Source of the DNA: an uncultured Gammaproteobacteria bacterium
GTDB lineage: Bacteria; Pseudomonadota; Gammaproteobacteria; HK1
Direction of reading: 5' to 3'
DNA length: 64,000 bases
Assembly (NCBI GenBank): GCA_958295835.1
Contig: OY282378.1
Location: forward strand, 3,993,694-4,057,693
Below the pieces are notes generated by a model that worked only from the letters and a program-made list of their open reading frames with translations, was not told where the DNA came from and made no database searches. Position 1 is the stretch's first letter. The number at the start of each line of letters is the position of its first letter. The translations under genes were made by a program, and so were the position numbers. Below, in pieces: positions 22,142 to 30,509 of the stretch.

Positions 22142-22333
22142 GCGCTTTCGATCCGTTTCGATCCCTGAATGTGTCACCGCCCGCGCTCGTGCGGGGGCGG
22201 AAACGGACCGGACCCTCCGCGCGGCCGGCGCGGGACCGCATGACCGAGGGCTGATTCGGACCACCGGCGAAGGGGCCGGCAATGGCGGCGCCGCGTGGGC
22301 ACGGCGTCCCGTGGAATACACGGGTGGTGACGG

Positions 22334-23161
22334 GTGGACGATCTGCGACTCGCATTGCTGATTGCCGGTATTGTCCTCGTAGCAGGGATCTACGCATTTT
22401 CCCGTCTCTCGCGTCGCAACGCCGCAAAGGGGCGAGAGGAACCGGACCTCGCCCGGCAGGAATCGCACGACGAATACGCGGACGTCACGGATGAGGGTGC
22501 GTCGCTCGACCCTCGTTCAACGGGGGTCGCGGCCGGTACCGATGAGGACGTCGGCCATCTCGGCGGAATATTCGCTCCAAGGCGTGAGATCTCCGACGCG
22601 GAGCTTTCAGTCGACGTCAGCATTCTCGCGGGCCTGCGGGCCACCTACGAAAGCACGCTGGACGGCATCCTGGAGGAGTCCGTTCCACCCGAGCCGTCCG
22701 CGGATTTCGGCGCCTCGGAGCCGCTCGCGATCGACATGTCGCGTCCTCTCGTCTATCTCACTCTGATCTCGAAGCAGGAACAGCTTTCCGGCCGCGTGAT
22801 TCTGGATGCGCTGGATGCGGAGGGCTTCCGCCCGGGCCTGATGCAGCTCTACTACTGGCGCTCCGACGTGGAGCCATCCATCGTGTTCGGGATCGCCGGC
22901 ATGATCGAGCCAGGGGTGCTGGATCCGGACGAGCTGCCCGAAATCGAGATGCCGGGGCTGGTGACGTTCATGAGTGTTCCGGAGGATGCTGCAACCGCGT
23001 TCAAGATTCTGGACACCCTGGTCGCAGTCAGTCGCCGTCTCGCGCGCCGGATGGATGTGAGGCTTTGCGACGAGACCCGCAGCGTGCTGACCGCGCAGAC
23101 CGAGAACCACCTGCGTGAGACGGTCGCGGACATCTTGCGCCGGGACCGGACCGAGGGCTGA
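22334..23161 (+). CDS. zipA: ZipA, FtsZ membrane anchor
   Basis: 275 residues from a GTG start. An N-terminal membrane anchor (LALLIAGIVLVAGIYAFSRL) is followed by a short charged linker and a C-terminal FtsZ-binding domain with RPLVYLTLISKQEQLSGRVI, GLVTFMSVPEDAATAFKILD and CDETRSVLTAQTENHLRE. ZipA tethers the Z-ring to the inner membrane in gammaproteobacteria. The linker is short compared with E. coli ZipA. It ends 3 bp before the ligA start. Confidence 0.93.
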   Translation: MDDLRLALLIAGIVLVAGIYAFSRLSRRNAAKGREEPDLARQESHDEYADVTDEGASLDPRSTGVAAGTDEDVGHLGGIFAPRREISDAELSVDVSILAGLRATYESTLDGILEESVPPEPSADFGASEPLAIDMSRPLVYLTLISKQEQLSGRVILDALDAEGFRPGLMQLYYWRSDVEPSIVFGIAGMIEPGVLDPDELPEIEMPGLVTFMSVPEDAATAFKILDTLVAVSRRLARRMDVRLCDETRSVLTAQTENHLRETVADILRRDRTEG

Positions 23162-23164
23162 GCG

Positions 23165-25468
23165 GTGGCCGCGCCCGAGGCCGCCGCCGCGCGGGTCGCT
23201 GCGCTGCGCGAGACGATCCGCCGCCACGACCATCGCTACTACGTCCTCGACGATCCGGAGATCGCGGATCACGAGTACGACGCCCTCATGCGCGAGCTGG
23301 TGGCGCTGGAGGAGGAGCACCCCGGCCTCGTCATCCCCGACTCGCCGACGCAGCGGGTGGGGGCCGCCCCGTCCGCGTCGTTCCCCGAGGTGGTCCACCG
23401 CGTCCCGATGCTCTCGCTCGCCAACGCTTTCGACGGCGACGAGGTCCGCGCGTTCGACCGGCGGATCCGGGAGCGGCTGGGCGCGCAGCAGGACAGTGGC
23501 GCGCAGCAGGACAGTGGCGCGCAGCAGGACAGTGGCGCGCAGCAGGACAGTGGCGCGCAGCAGGACAGTGGCGCGGAGGAGGGGAGCGGCGCGCAGCAAA
23601 GCAGCGGCGCGCAGCAAAGCAGCGGCGCGCAGCAAAGCAGCGGCGCGCAGCAAAGCAGCGCGGACGAGGGCGGAGAGCCGGCGGTCGAGTACACCGGCGA
23701 GGTGAAGATCGACGGAGTCGCGATCAGCTTGGTCTACGAGGGCGGCAGGCTCGTGCGCGGCGCGACCCGCGGCGACGGCGCCCGCGGCGAGGACGTCACC
23801 GCGAACGTACGTACCATCCGGGCCGTCCCCCTCCGGCTCCTCGGTGGCGCCCTGCCCGCGCGGTTGGAGGTACGGGGCGAGGTCTTCATGCCCCGGGCCG
23901 GGTTCGAGAGGATGAACGACGTGCAGCGCGAGCGTGGCGAGCGGACGTACGTCAACCCCCGCAACGCCGCGGCCGGCGCCCTGCGCCAGCTCGACCCCGC
24001 GATGACTGCGAGCCGTCCCCTGAGCCTGTACTGCCACGGCATGGGCGATGTGAGCGACGACGCGACGCTGCCGCCTCGGCACAGCGACGTGCTCGACACC
24101 CTGGCCTCGTGGGGACTGCCGGTGTCCCCGCATACGCGGGTACTCGACGGCGTCGACGCCTGCCTCGCGTACCACGCCGAGATGGGGCGCCGCCGCGATT
24201 CGCTGGGCTATGACATCGACGGCGTCGTGTTCAAGCTGAACGACCTGCGGGCGCGGGAGGTGGTCGGTCAGGTGTCGCGGGCGCCGCGCTGGGCCGTCGC
24301 GTACAAGTACCCGGCCCAGGAGGCGCTGACCCGCCTGATCGGCATCGACGTGCAGGTGGGCCGCACCGGGACCCTCACCCCCGTCGCGCGGCTCGACCCG
24401 GTGGTGGTCGGCGGGGCCACGGTCACCAATGCGACGCTGCACAACCAGGACGAGATCGAGCGCAAGGACGTCCGGGTCGGGGATACGGTCTGGGTGCGGA
24501 GGGCCGGGGACGTGATCCCCGAGGTGATCCGCATCGTCCCCGAGCGCCGGCCCGAGGGGACGGAGCCGTTCCGGCTCCCCGGCCACTGCCCGGTATGTGG
24601 CTCGGAGGCAGCGCGGGCGGAGGGGGAGGTGGCGGTGCGCTGCACCGGCGGGCTGGTCTGTCCCGCGCAGCGCAAGCAGGCCATCCACCATTTCGCGAGC
24701 CGGCGCGCGCTGGACGTCGAGGGGCTGGGCTGGAAGCTCGTCGACCAGCTCGTCGAGCGGGGGATGGTGTCCACGGTCGCGGACATCTTCGGCCTTGAAG
24801 AAGACCGGCTCGCGGAGCTCGACCGCATGGGAGAGAAATCGGCGCGCAACCTGGTCGAAGGCATCGGGCACGCGCGCCGTACCACCCTCGACCGCTTCCT
24901 CTACGCGCTGGGCATCCGCGACGTGGGCGAGGCGACGGCATCGGCCCTCGCCGCCCATTTCGGCGGTCTTGCGGCGCTACGCAAAGCGGACGCCGATGCG
25001 CTCACCGAGGTGCCCGACGTCGGCCCGGTGGTGGCGGAGAGCGTGCGCCGGTTCTTCGACGATCCGCGTAACGGGGAGATCGTCGACGCACTCGCCCGCG
25101 AGCTGTCGTGGGAGGAGACCGAGCCGGTGCGGACCGAAGCCGGGAGCGAGACCGAGGCGGCGACGTCAAGCCAAGCGGCGGCCTTGGGCCAGTCGGCGGC
25201 CCCGAGTCGGACAGCGTCCCCGCCGCCCCCCCTCGCCGGCAAGACCTTCGTGTTCACCGGTACCCTCGATTCCATGTCCCGCGACGACGCCAAGCGCCGG
25301 TTGCAGGCCCTCGGCGCGAAGGTCACCGGGAGCGTGTCGAAGCGCACCGATTACGTCGTGGCCGGGGAGAACCCCGGCTCGAAGCTCGACAAGGCGCAGA
25401 GCCTGGGTGTGCCGGTGCTCGGCGAGGGGGGCCTCGCCGAGTTGCTCCGGCGGGCCAGGGACGGCTGA
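23165..25468 (+). CDS. ligA: NAD-dependent DNA ligase LigA with tandem-repeat insert
   Basis: 767 residues against about 670-690 usual. Domain Ia (HDHRYYVLDDPEIADHEYDA), adenylation domain with catalytic lysine at about residue 181 in GEVKIDGVA, OB fold (VGRTGTLTPVARLDPV), zinc finger CPVCGSEAAR...CTGGLVCPAQ, HhH repeats and a C-terminal BRCT (KTFVFTGTLDSM). The excess comes from a repeat of residues 106-165 just before the KxDG region and a Ser/Ala-rich linker before BRCT. The start is a GTG directly after zipA. It joins nicks in replication and repair; the repeats probably form a surface loop since all catalytic motifs are intact. Confidence 0.97.
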   Translation: MAAPEAAAARVAALRETIRRHDHRYYVLDDPEIADHEYDALMRELVALEEEHPGLVIPDSPTQRVGAAPSASFPEVVHRVPMLSLANAFDGDEVRAFDRRIRERLGAQQDSGAQQDSGAQQDSGAQQDSGAQQDSGAEEGSGAQQSSGAQQSSGAQQSSGAQQSSADEGGEPAVEYTGEVKIDGVAISLVYEGGRLVRGATRGDGARGEDVTANVRTIRAVPLRLLGGALPARLEVRGEVFMPRAGFERMNDVQRERGERTYVNPRNAAAGALRQLDPAMTASRPLSLYCHGMGDVSDDATLPPRHSDVLDTLASWGLPVSPHTRVLDGVDACLAYHAEMGRRRDSLGYDIDGVVFKLNDLRAREVVGQVSRAPRWAVAYKYPAQEALTRLIGIDVQVGRTGTLTPVARLDPVVVGGATVTNATLHNQDEIERKDVRVGDTVWVRRAGDVIPEVIRIVPERRPEGTEPFRLPGHCPVCGSEAARAEGEVAVRCTGGLVCPAQRKQAIHHFASRRALDVEGLGWKLVDQLVERGMVSTVADIFGLEEDRLAELDRMGEKSARNLVEGIGHARRTTLDRFLYALGIRDVGEATASALAAHFGGLAALRKADADALTEVPDVGPVVAESVRRFFDDPRNGEIVDALARELSWEETEPVRTEAGSETEAATSSQAAALGQSAAPSRTASPPPPLAGKTFVFTGTLDSMSRDDAKRRLQALGAKVTGSVSKRTDYVVAGENPGSKLDKAQSLGVPVLGEGGLAELLRRARDG
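23480..23659 (+). repeat. In-frame 18-bp tandem repeat inside ligA
   Basis: Ten units of 18 bp: five encode GAQQDS (GGCGCGCAGCAGGACAGT, apparently identical), one variant encodes GAEEGS, and four encode GAQQSS, again identical to one another. Because the unit is a multiple of three, copy changes keep the frame. The perfect homogeneity of the two blocks suggests recent slippage expansion. Confidence 0.97.
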
Positions 25469-25562
25469 AGGCGTCTGCTCCGTCTTGCCCGAAGCGGGGC
25501 CGGGTGAGCGAGCCGATTCCGTAGCGTGATCCTGGATTTGTCGCCCCTGCCGATCCCGCTTC

Positions 25563-25598
25563 ATGCACCTGTCATGCTAATGTCATGCGATGAGAAAC
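25563..25598. repeat. Leader motif copy 1 (TGTCATGC pair)
   Basis: TGTCATGCTAATGTCATGCG directly upstream of and into the antitoxin start. Related copies lie at about 26394-26428 and 30621-30660, where TCATGCTGTCGTCATGCGAT is followed by GAAAAG without an antitoxin gene. The spaced TGTCATGC repeats could be the antitoxin operator; the orphan copies may be scars of lost toxin-antitoxin modules or recombination points. Confidence 0.6.
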
Positions 25599-25823
25599 CT
25601 TCAGGTAAGAAACATACCGGACTCGCTGCATGAACGACTGCGCCGTTGCGCCAGCGAGCATCATCGAACCATGAGCGACATGGTGCTCGCCGCCGTTGAG
25701 CGTGAGGTGGCGAGGCAGGAGTGGAACGCGCGGCTCGCGACGCGCCCCCGGACCGATCCGGGCATTTCGGCGGCTTCGCTCCTTGAAGAGGAGCGTCGGT
25801 TTCGAGACGTGGAGCCGGAGTGA
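25590..25823 (+). CDS. FitA/VapB-type antitoxin (ribbon-helix-helix)
   Basis: 77 residues: MRNLQVRNIPDSLHERLRRC at the N-terminus is a ribbon-helix-helix DNA-binding strand plus helix (FitA-like), and the C-terminus (SAASLLEEERRFRDVEPE) would wrap the toxin. It overlaps the PIN toxin gene by 4 bp (ATGA-type coupling). It should repress its own promoter through the TGTCATGC repeats upstream. The cognate toxin is frameshifted, so the pair may be inactive. Confidence 0.88.
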   Translation: MRNLQVRNIPDSLHERLRRCASEHHRTMSDMVLAAVEREVARQEWNARLATRPRTDPGISAASLLEEERRFRDVEPE

Positions 25824-26220
25824 CGCGATACGTCATCGACGCATCGGTCGCGGTCGAATATCTGCTCCGAACACCGGCAGGGCTTCAGGTAGCGGCTCTG
25901 CTGGAAGACGCCCTTCTGATTGCTTCCGAACTGATGGATGTCGAGGTGCTGTCCGTGCTGCGTCGCGCGGTAGCGAAGAGGACTATCGAGGAAGCTCGCG
26001 CGCTGGCGGCACTTGAGGACCTCTCCGGCTGGCAGGTCGATCGGATTTCCCATCGCGTCCTGGCTCGGCTGGCGTGGCGATACCGGCACAACACGAGTGC
26101 GTATGACGCCTTCTACGTCGCGGCGGCTGAATCTGCGATGCGCCCTTGCTGACCGCCGACGGCCCCCTTTCGAGAGCCCCCGGCTTGGACGTCGTATTGC
26201 ACAACATACGTCTGGGGTAG
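25820..26220 (+). pseudogene. VapC/FitB-type PIN toxin, frameshifted near the C-terminus
   Basis: A GTG start gives RYVIDASVAVEYLLRTPAG, ASELMDVEVLSVLRR and SAYDAFYVAAAES, three of the acidic PIN motifs. Translation then hits a TGA at 26150-26152 after 110 residues. Shifting frame at about 26136 continues with LLTADGPLSRAPGLDVV and LHNIRLG to a TAG at 26218, exactly the expected VapC end. So one base has been lost (or two gained). The truncated form lacks the TADG segment with the fourth metal-binding aspartate. Either the toxin is dead or the assembly has an error here. Confidence 0.85.
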
Positions 26221-26307
26221 AGGTCCCGCGCCTGCCGGGAGGCGCGAAGCCGCGCTACATCAAGCATTCGCGCGAAAGGAGAGGTCCCGCGCCTGCCGGG
26301 AGGCGCG
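26221..26307. repeat. Two copies of a hairpin-forming repeat
   Basis: Copies at 26221-26246 and 26282-26307 contain AGGTCCCGCGCCTGCC followed by GGGAGGCGCG. Each holds an inverted repeat CGCGCCT / AGGCGCG with a 6-nt loop. They follow the toxin gene directly. They could act as terminators or be REP-like elements; no poly-T tract follows. Confidence 0.7.
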
Positions 26308-26391
26308 GTCGATGGCCTGCGGTGGCGATGGTGAATACCTCCTCCCCAAAGGGTCAGGTGTCCACGAAATCGAGTCAACTCCAGGTCCGTT

Positions 26392-26640
26392 TCACACGCT
26401 TGTCATGCTGTCGTCATGCGATGAAAAGCCGTCGCCGTCGCGGGCGCGGCGTACTTCTTCCACGAGGATCGTGAGCCCGCGCTCGATCCGATCCCGGTCG
26501 TCGGCGTAGCTGATGCGGATGCACTCGCGTTTGTGCGGCCAGTCGTCGGCTTCGAACCCCGGGAAGAAGTAGTGGCCGGATACGACGACCCTGCGCGCCT
26601 TGAGCCGCCGGTACAGCTCGGCGTTGCCGATCGGAATGCT
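26392..26640 (-). pseudogene. avtA (valine-pyruvate aminotransferase) C-terminal remnant
   Basis: On the minus strand the reading IPIGNAELYRRLKARRVVV, SGHYFFPGFEADDWPHKREC and IRISYADD...GLTILVEEVRR matches the last 70 or so residues of AvtA-type aminotransferases (compare the E. coli VVPGHYFFPG segment). Everything upstream of this C-terminal part is missing, replaced by the start of the AmpG-like gene on the opposite strand. The natural C-terminus runs into the leader-motif copy at 26394. The fragment cannot be active. Confidence 0.75.
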
Positions 26641-26707
26641 TGCGATGCCGGTGACGGCGCGAAGGTATGATCCGCCGGTCTGGACGGAAACGGCGGCGGA
26701 GGTCGTG

Positions 26708-28126
26708 ATGCGGAGCACCGCGCAATCGCTGTCGGTCTATTTCGAGCGGCGCATGGCCCGCATCCTCCTGCTCGGGATCGTCAGCGGGTTTCCCTGGGTC
26801 CTGATCGGCAGTGCGCTGAGCCTCTGGCTGAAGGAAGAGGGCCTGAGCCGCACCGCCATCGGCTGGGCCGGGCTGATCTTCGGGGTGTACGCGGTCAACT
26901 TCCTGTGGGCGCCGCTGATCGACCGGCTCCGGGTGCCCTGGCTGACGGCGAGGCTTGGCCACCGCCGCGCCTGGATCGTCACCCTGCAAGGGGTGATCCT
27001 GGCGTGCCTGGTGCTGTGGAGCTTCATCGAGCCGGCGAGCAACCTGGCCGGCGTGGTCGCCGTCGGTCTCGTCATCGCCATCGCCTCCGCGACCCAGGAC
27101 ATCACCATCGACGCGCTCCGGATCGAGCAGATCGGCGCCACGGAGGGCGAATCCATGGCCGCGGGCGCGGCCGTCGCGGTGGTCGGCTGGTGGACGGGAT
27201 ACAAGCTCGGCGGGGCGCTCGCGCTGGAGACGGCGCAAGCCTTCCAGAATGCCGGGGTCGAGGACTACTGGCAGGCCGCCTTCCTGGTGCTCGGGGGCGT
27301 GGTCGTCCTCTGCAACGTCGGCCTCGCGTTCGTGCGCGAGCCGCCGCCGGCGGAGCGCATCGCCGCCCAGGCGCAGGACGAGCATCTGGTCGCCTCGCGC
27401 CTGGATCTTTCCGGCCGGTTCGGCCGTGTCGTCGCCTGGCTCGCGGGCGCCGTGGCCGGCCCCCTGATGAGCTTCTTCCGGCGCAACGGCCTCGCCATCG
27501 CCGCCGCGGTGCTCGGCTTCATCTTCCTGTTCAAGATCGGCGAGGCGTTCCTCGGCCGCATGTCCCTGCTCTTCTACAAGGAGATGGGGTTCTCCAAGTC
27601 CGACATCGCCCTCTACTCCAAGGGGCTGGGCTGGGTCACCACCGTCGCGTTCACCATGCTGGGCGGGCTCTTCGCCATCCGGATGGGACTGGTGCGGGCC
27701 ATGTTCCTGGCCGGGATCGCCATGGCCCTCACCAACCTCCTGTTCGCCGTGCTCGCGTGGACGGGCAAGTCGGAGGCGCTGTTCGCGGCGGCGGTGGTGG
27801 CGGACGACCTCACCAGCGCGTTCGCGACCGTGACCTTCGTCGCCTTTATCTCCATGCTGGTGGACCGGACCTATACCGCCACCCAGTACGCGTTGCTCGC
27901 CTCCATCGGCACGGCTGGGAGGACCCTGTTCGCCGCCGCCTCCGGCGCCCTGGTGGACTGGCTGGACGGCGACTGGGGCACGTTCTTCGTGATCACGACG
28001 CTGATGGTGGTCCCGTCGCTGATCTGTCTGTGGGCCATCCGCAAGAGACTCGGGGACCTGCTGGCCGGGGCGAGGGTGCGGCTGTCCGGGAAGGAGGTGG
28101 AGGGCGGGTCCGGGGGAACGGGCTGA
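26708..28126 (+). CDS. AmpG-like MFS permease
   Basis: 472 residues with twelve or more hydrophobic segments. The N-terminus (RILLLGIVSGFPWVLIGSAL, LSLWLKEEGLSRTAIGWAGL) and DITIDALRIE are characteristic of AmpG muropeptide permeases, which import anhydromuropeptides for cell-wall recycling. ATG at 26708; a GTG one codon earlier is possible. The 3' end exists a second time at 30661-30905. The gene begins where an aminotransferase was cut, so it likely arrived with the rearrangement. Substrate is inferred from family. Confidence 0.85.
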   Translation: MRSTAQSLSVYFERRMARILLLGIVSGFPWVLIGSALSLWLKEEGLSRTAIGWAGLIFGVYAVNFLWAPLIDRLRVPWLTARLGHRRAWIVTLQGVILACLVLWSFIEPASNLAGVVAVGLVIAIASATQDITIDALRIEQIGATEGESMAAGAAVAVVGWWTGYKLGGALALETAQAFQNAGVEDYWQAAFLVLGGVVVLCNVGLAFVREPPPAERIAAQAQDEHLVASRLDLSGRFGRVVAWLAGAVAGPLMSFFRRNGLAIAAAVLGFIFLFKIGEAFLGRMSLLFYKEMGFSKSDIALYSKGLGWVTTVAFTMLGGLFAIRMGLVRAMFLAGIAMALTNLLFAVLAWTGKSEALFAAAVVADDLTSAFATVTFVAFISMLVDRTYTATQYALLASIGTAGRTLFAAASGALVDWLDGDWGTFFVITTLMVVPSLICLWAIRKRLGDLLAGARVRLSGKEVEGGSGGTG

Positions 28127-28256
28127 AGCTGCCGGAGAGGGGAGGGCGTCTCTGTCGGGATGGTGGATGACTGAGTCCGGGCGGCGTTGCTCGACGGCCA
28201 TGTCGAGTGCGTCGAGCACGAGTTCGGTGCGCCGGTGCTCGGCCATCGCCCAGCCC

Positions 28257-28277
28257 GTCCCCGCGAAAGCGGGGATT
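28257..28277. repeat. GC-rich palindromic insertion in IS3 orfB
   Basis: GTCCCCGCGAAAGCGGGGAT interrupts the orfB reading between DVFSRR and GWAMAEH, where the family normally has I-V-G-W. It shares the CCCCGCGAAAGCGGGG core with the three copies in the ISNCY gene at 42-43 kb. Confidence 0.8.
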
Positions 28278-28338
28278 CGGCGGCTGAACACGTCGAGCAC
28301 GATGGCCAAGTACAGGAATCCCGCCAGGGTCGGCATGT

Positions 28339-28367
28339 AGAGCTTGCCCCCGCGGGGGAAGCGGGGG
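28339..28367. repeat. GC-rich palindromic insertion at the first DDE aspartate
   Basis: AGAGCTTGCCCCCGCGGGGG followed by AAGCGGGGG splits orfB between VADIT and the downstream MPTLAG, directly after the first catalytic Asp motif. The unrelated IS3 copy at 45 kb is interrupted at the corresponding place (45764-45824) by the same family of element. Confidence 0.8.
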
Positions 28368-28866
28368 TGATGTCAGCCACCCACAGCCGGTCCGGGGCGT
28401 CGGCGTGGAACTCTCGTTCGACGAGGTCCGGGGCCGGGCGGGCTTGCGGGTCGCGGCGTGTGGTACGCGGCCCCTTGCGCCGGCTCACGCCGGCCAAGCC
28501 GGCTTGGCGCATCACCCGAGCCACCCGCTTGCGGCTCACCGCCAAGCCCTGCTCGGCAAGCTCGGCCTGAATCCGCGGCGCACCGTAGCTCCCCCTGGCT
28601 GTGCGCGTGAATCGCCCGCACGCGGGCAGTGAGGGCTTCGTCGCTGCGCTCTCGTGCCGAACGCTCTCGTTGACGCCACGCATGGAACCCGCTCATGCCT
28701 GGGGAGGCTCCGGGTACTCGGGCCATCGTGGCGATGCGCAATCGGGCCTGATTCGCTCGCATGAACCGGTCGACCTCCCGGGTCCGACCTCCCGAGCAAA
28801 CCAAGCGTTCGTCGGGCGAAGGGGTCACTGGACCCTTCGCTGGCCCTCCTCACCTTTTGCCAGTCT

Positions 28867-28900
28867 CTGTCTCCTTCGGCAGACAAGAAAATCGCCATTC
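28867..28900. repeat. Second palindrome family, copy 1
   Basis: CTCCTTCGGCAGACAAGAAA then ATCGCCATTC, inside decayed IS3 orfA after REERE. Shares CCTTCGGCAGACAA plus a short A/C-rich spacer and CCATTC with 29045-29079; 45291-45322 has the related ending CTATTC. Confidence 0.75.
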
Positions 28901-29044
28901 CCGTTCTTCACGCACACGACGGTTCTCACGACGCAGCCAGCGTATCTCCTCGCGCTCTGCGCTGCTCAATCCATCAGCGCGCCGGCCCTCGTCACGCTCG
29001 GCCTGTGCGACCCAGTTGCGGATCGCCTGGGCGGCGGGCTCGAA

Positions 29045-29079
29045 CTGTCTCCCTTCGGCAGACAACAACAACGCCATTC
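29045..29079. repeat. Second palindrome family, copy 2
   Basis: CTGTCTCCCTTCGGCAGACA then ACAACAACGCCATTC, at the start of the surviving orfA segment just before FEPAAQAIRNW. The inner part (TGTCT...CGGCAGACA) is an imperfect palindrome. Confidence 0.75.
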
Positions 29080-29125
29080 AAATGCCAGTATTTCACGCAC
29101 CCACCCATTGCGCCAGCCATAGTCT

Positions 29126-29791
29126 TGTCCCATGAGACATGAGCCTGAAGGGGGGCGCGAATTCCACCAGAGGTGAGCCTGAACGAGGGGGTTTTGGGAT
29201 CATCGGAGGATGATCTTGAGACTCGACATCGAACGGCTGCGCACCATTGACGAGTTGCGCGATTTCATGGCCGGCAGCGAGCCGGTCGACTTTCACCTCA
29301 CCGAGCGGCGCGGGGCCTACGATTTCGTCAGACGCACTGTGGTGCGGCTGGGCTACAGCGCGTTGACCAAGGCGCACAAGGGGGGCGTGCGTCGCTTTGT
29401 GGCGAAGGTCACGGGATTGTCCAGGGCGCAGACGACGCGCCTGATCGCTCAGTACCACAAGACCGGGCGCATCGAGGACCGTCGCCGCGGGGCGACGCGC
29501 CCGTTCGAGCGGCGCTACCGCGCGGCGGACATCGCCCTGCTCGCCGAGGTGGACGAGACGCTGGGCGGGCTGTGCGGACCGGCCACCCGGCGGGTGATGC
29601 GGCGTCAATACGAGGCGGTGGAGTTCGCCACCCTCCACTGGGTGCACTGGTACAACCACCGGCGCCTGTTCGAATCCCTCGGGTATGTGCCTCCGGCTGA
29701 ATTCGAGGCACACTACGACCACCAACTGCGAGAGTCGGCGATGGCCGCCTGACTCAAGCAAATCGCCCTCCGGGAAACCCGGGGCGGTTCA
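29126..29791 (+). mobile_element. Chimeric IS: left end of an rve-type IS joined to the right end of IS3
   Basis: The left end TGTCCCATGAGACATGAGCC resembles the ends of the IS481-like elements at 43922 and 47973. The right end (CGGGAAACCCGGGGCGGTTC, then A at 29791) is the IS3 terminal repeat also seen at 46348. The transposase inside is itself a fusion. Most parsimonious origin is a deletion between two adjacent insertion sequences like those still side by side at 44-46 kb. Confidence 0.85.
29210..29752 (+). pseudogene. Hybrid transposase (rve-type N-terminus, IS3 OrfB C-terminus)
   Basis: 180 codons, open throughout. Residues 1-131 (ILRLDIERLRTIDELRDFM to RRVMRRQY) match the N-terminal HTH part of the transposases at 44006 and 46624-47886. 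Residues from EAVEFATLHWVHWYNHRRLF to LRESAMAA match the last 50 residues of the IS3 OrfB at 45353-46309. The junction lies at GAGGCGGTGGA, with a few bases of shared sequence. All DDE catalytic residues are absent, so it cannot transpose; it could still bind DNA. Confidence 0.9.
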
Positions 29792-29815
29792 GTTCTGGTT
29801 CCGTATTCGGTGGAG

Positions 29816-30268
29816 TCAATCCTCATAGGCGTTCGGTATCGGGGATGCGGGGTCGTTCAGCCTCTCCAGGAGCGCGGCGGGAGAGACGATGGGAATCGGA
29901 AACCTCGGGGCAAGCGCAAGAAGATCCCCATCGCCGGTTACCAGTGCATCCGCCCGGCCTGCCAACGCCAGAGCCAGGAAGATGCGGTCGTGACGGTCCC
30001 GGCAGTCCGGGACGGCGGACATGTCGCGAACGACGACGATTTCGCACCACGGCAGGTAGTCGGCCAGCAGATCGTCGCGTTCATCCTTGCCTAGACGGAA
30101 TTTCGGGTACGCCAGTACGCGGATGAGCTCCGTGGTGGTCTCGCGGCTCGCGAGTGGCCGGACGGTTTCCGACTGCCACGCGGCGCGAAGCCAGGACATC
30201 GAGCCGGCGGGGAACACCAGCGCCGAGACCAGTACGTTAGTGTCCAGGACGAGGCGCGGACAGGTCAT
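29816..30268 (-). CDS. PIN-domain toxin (COG1569-like)
   Basis: 150 residues: RLVLDTNVLVSALVFPAG carries the first acidic residue, ETTTELIRVLAYPKF the second, DCRDRHDRIFLALALAG the third and ALVTGDGDLLAL the fourth, so the active site appears complete, unlike the VapC at 25820. It should be an RNase toxin. The start overlaps the antitoxin stop (ATGA at 30265-30268). Located just beyond the chimeric IS. Confidence 0.88.
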   Translation of the reverse strand: MTCPRLVLDTNVLVSALVFPAGSMSWLRAAWQSETVRPLASRETTTELIRVLAYPKFRLGKDERDDLLADYLPWCEIVVVRDMSAVPDCRDRHDRIFLALALAGRADALVTGDGDLLALAPRFPIPIVSPAALLERLNDPASPIPNAYED

Positions 30269-30489
30269 CCAGCCCGGCGCGCCCAGGCCACCGCCTCGGC
30301 CACGTCGATCTCGGTCAGGCCGAGGTCCGCCAGCTTGGCGCGTACGGCGTTGGCCCGGGTGACGCGTACCGGGGCCAGCACGATGCGGCCGTTCTCCTCG
30401 GTCACGTCGAAATACTCGGTCTCGGGAAACGCGGCCACCACCGCCTTCGGGAGGGTCAGTTGGTTCTTGGCCGTCAGTTTGGCGAGCAT
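30265..30489 (-). CDS. AbrB/SpoVT-type antitoxin
   Basis: 74 residues with the swapped-hairpin DNA-binding start LAKLTAKNQLTLPKAVVAAF, followed by VTEENGRIVLAPV and a helical tail (AEAVAWARRAG). This fold is a usual partner for PIN toxins. It is the promoter-proximal gene of the pair. The imperfect inverted repeat at 30510-30532, 21 bp upstream of its start, is the likely operator. Confidence 0.88.
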   Translation of the reverse strand: MLAKLTAKNQLTLPKAVVAAFPETEYFDVTEENGRIVLAPVRVTRANAVRAKLADLGLTEIDVAEAVAWARRAG

Positions 30490-30509
30490 GGCGAAATCCT
30501 TGAAGGAAT

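Larger units (their letters stand above)
28150..29122 (-). pseudogene. Decayed IS3-family element (orfA and orfB remnants)
   Basis: Minus-strand pieces of an IS3 transposase in three frames. OrfA: FEPAAQAIRNWVAQAERDEG and LRRENRRVREERE. OrfB: GSYGAPRIQAELAEQGLAVS, REFHADAPDRLWVADIT, MPTLAGFLYLAIVLDVFSRR, GWAMAEHRRTELVLDALDMA, ending at SVIHH before the second catalytic Asp. The C-terminal catalytic part is gone. Short palindromic insertions break it at about 28257, 28339, 28867 and 29045. The element abuts the 3' end of the AmpG-like gene. Confidence 0.85.

Noticed and set aside
23480..23659. Regular repeats considered as a CRISPR array
   Set aside because: Units are contiguous without spacers and encode an in-frame peptide in ligA.
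26414..28336. 640-codon minus-strand frame across the AmpG-like gene
   Set aside because: Joins an IS3 fragment, antisense of the permease and an aminotransferase remnant; not one gene.
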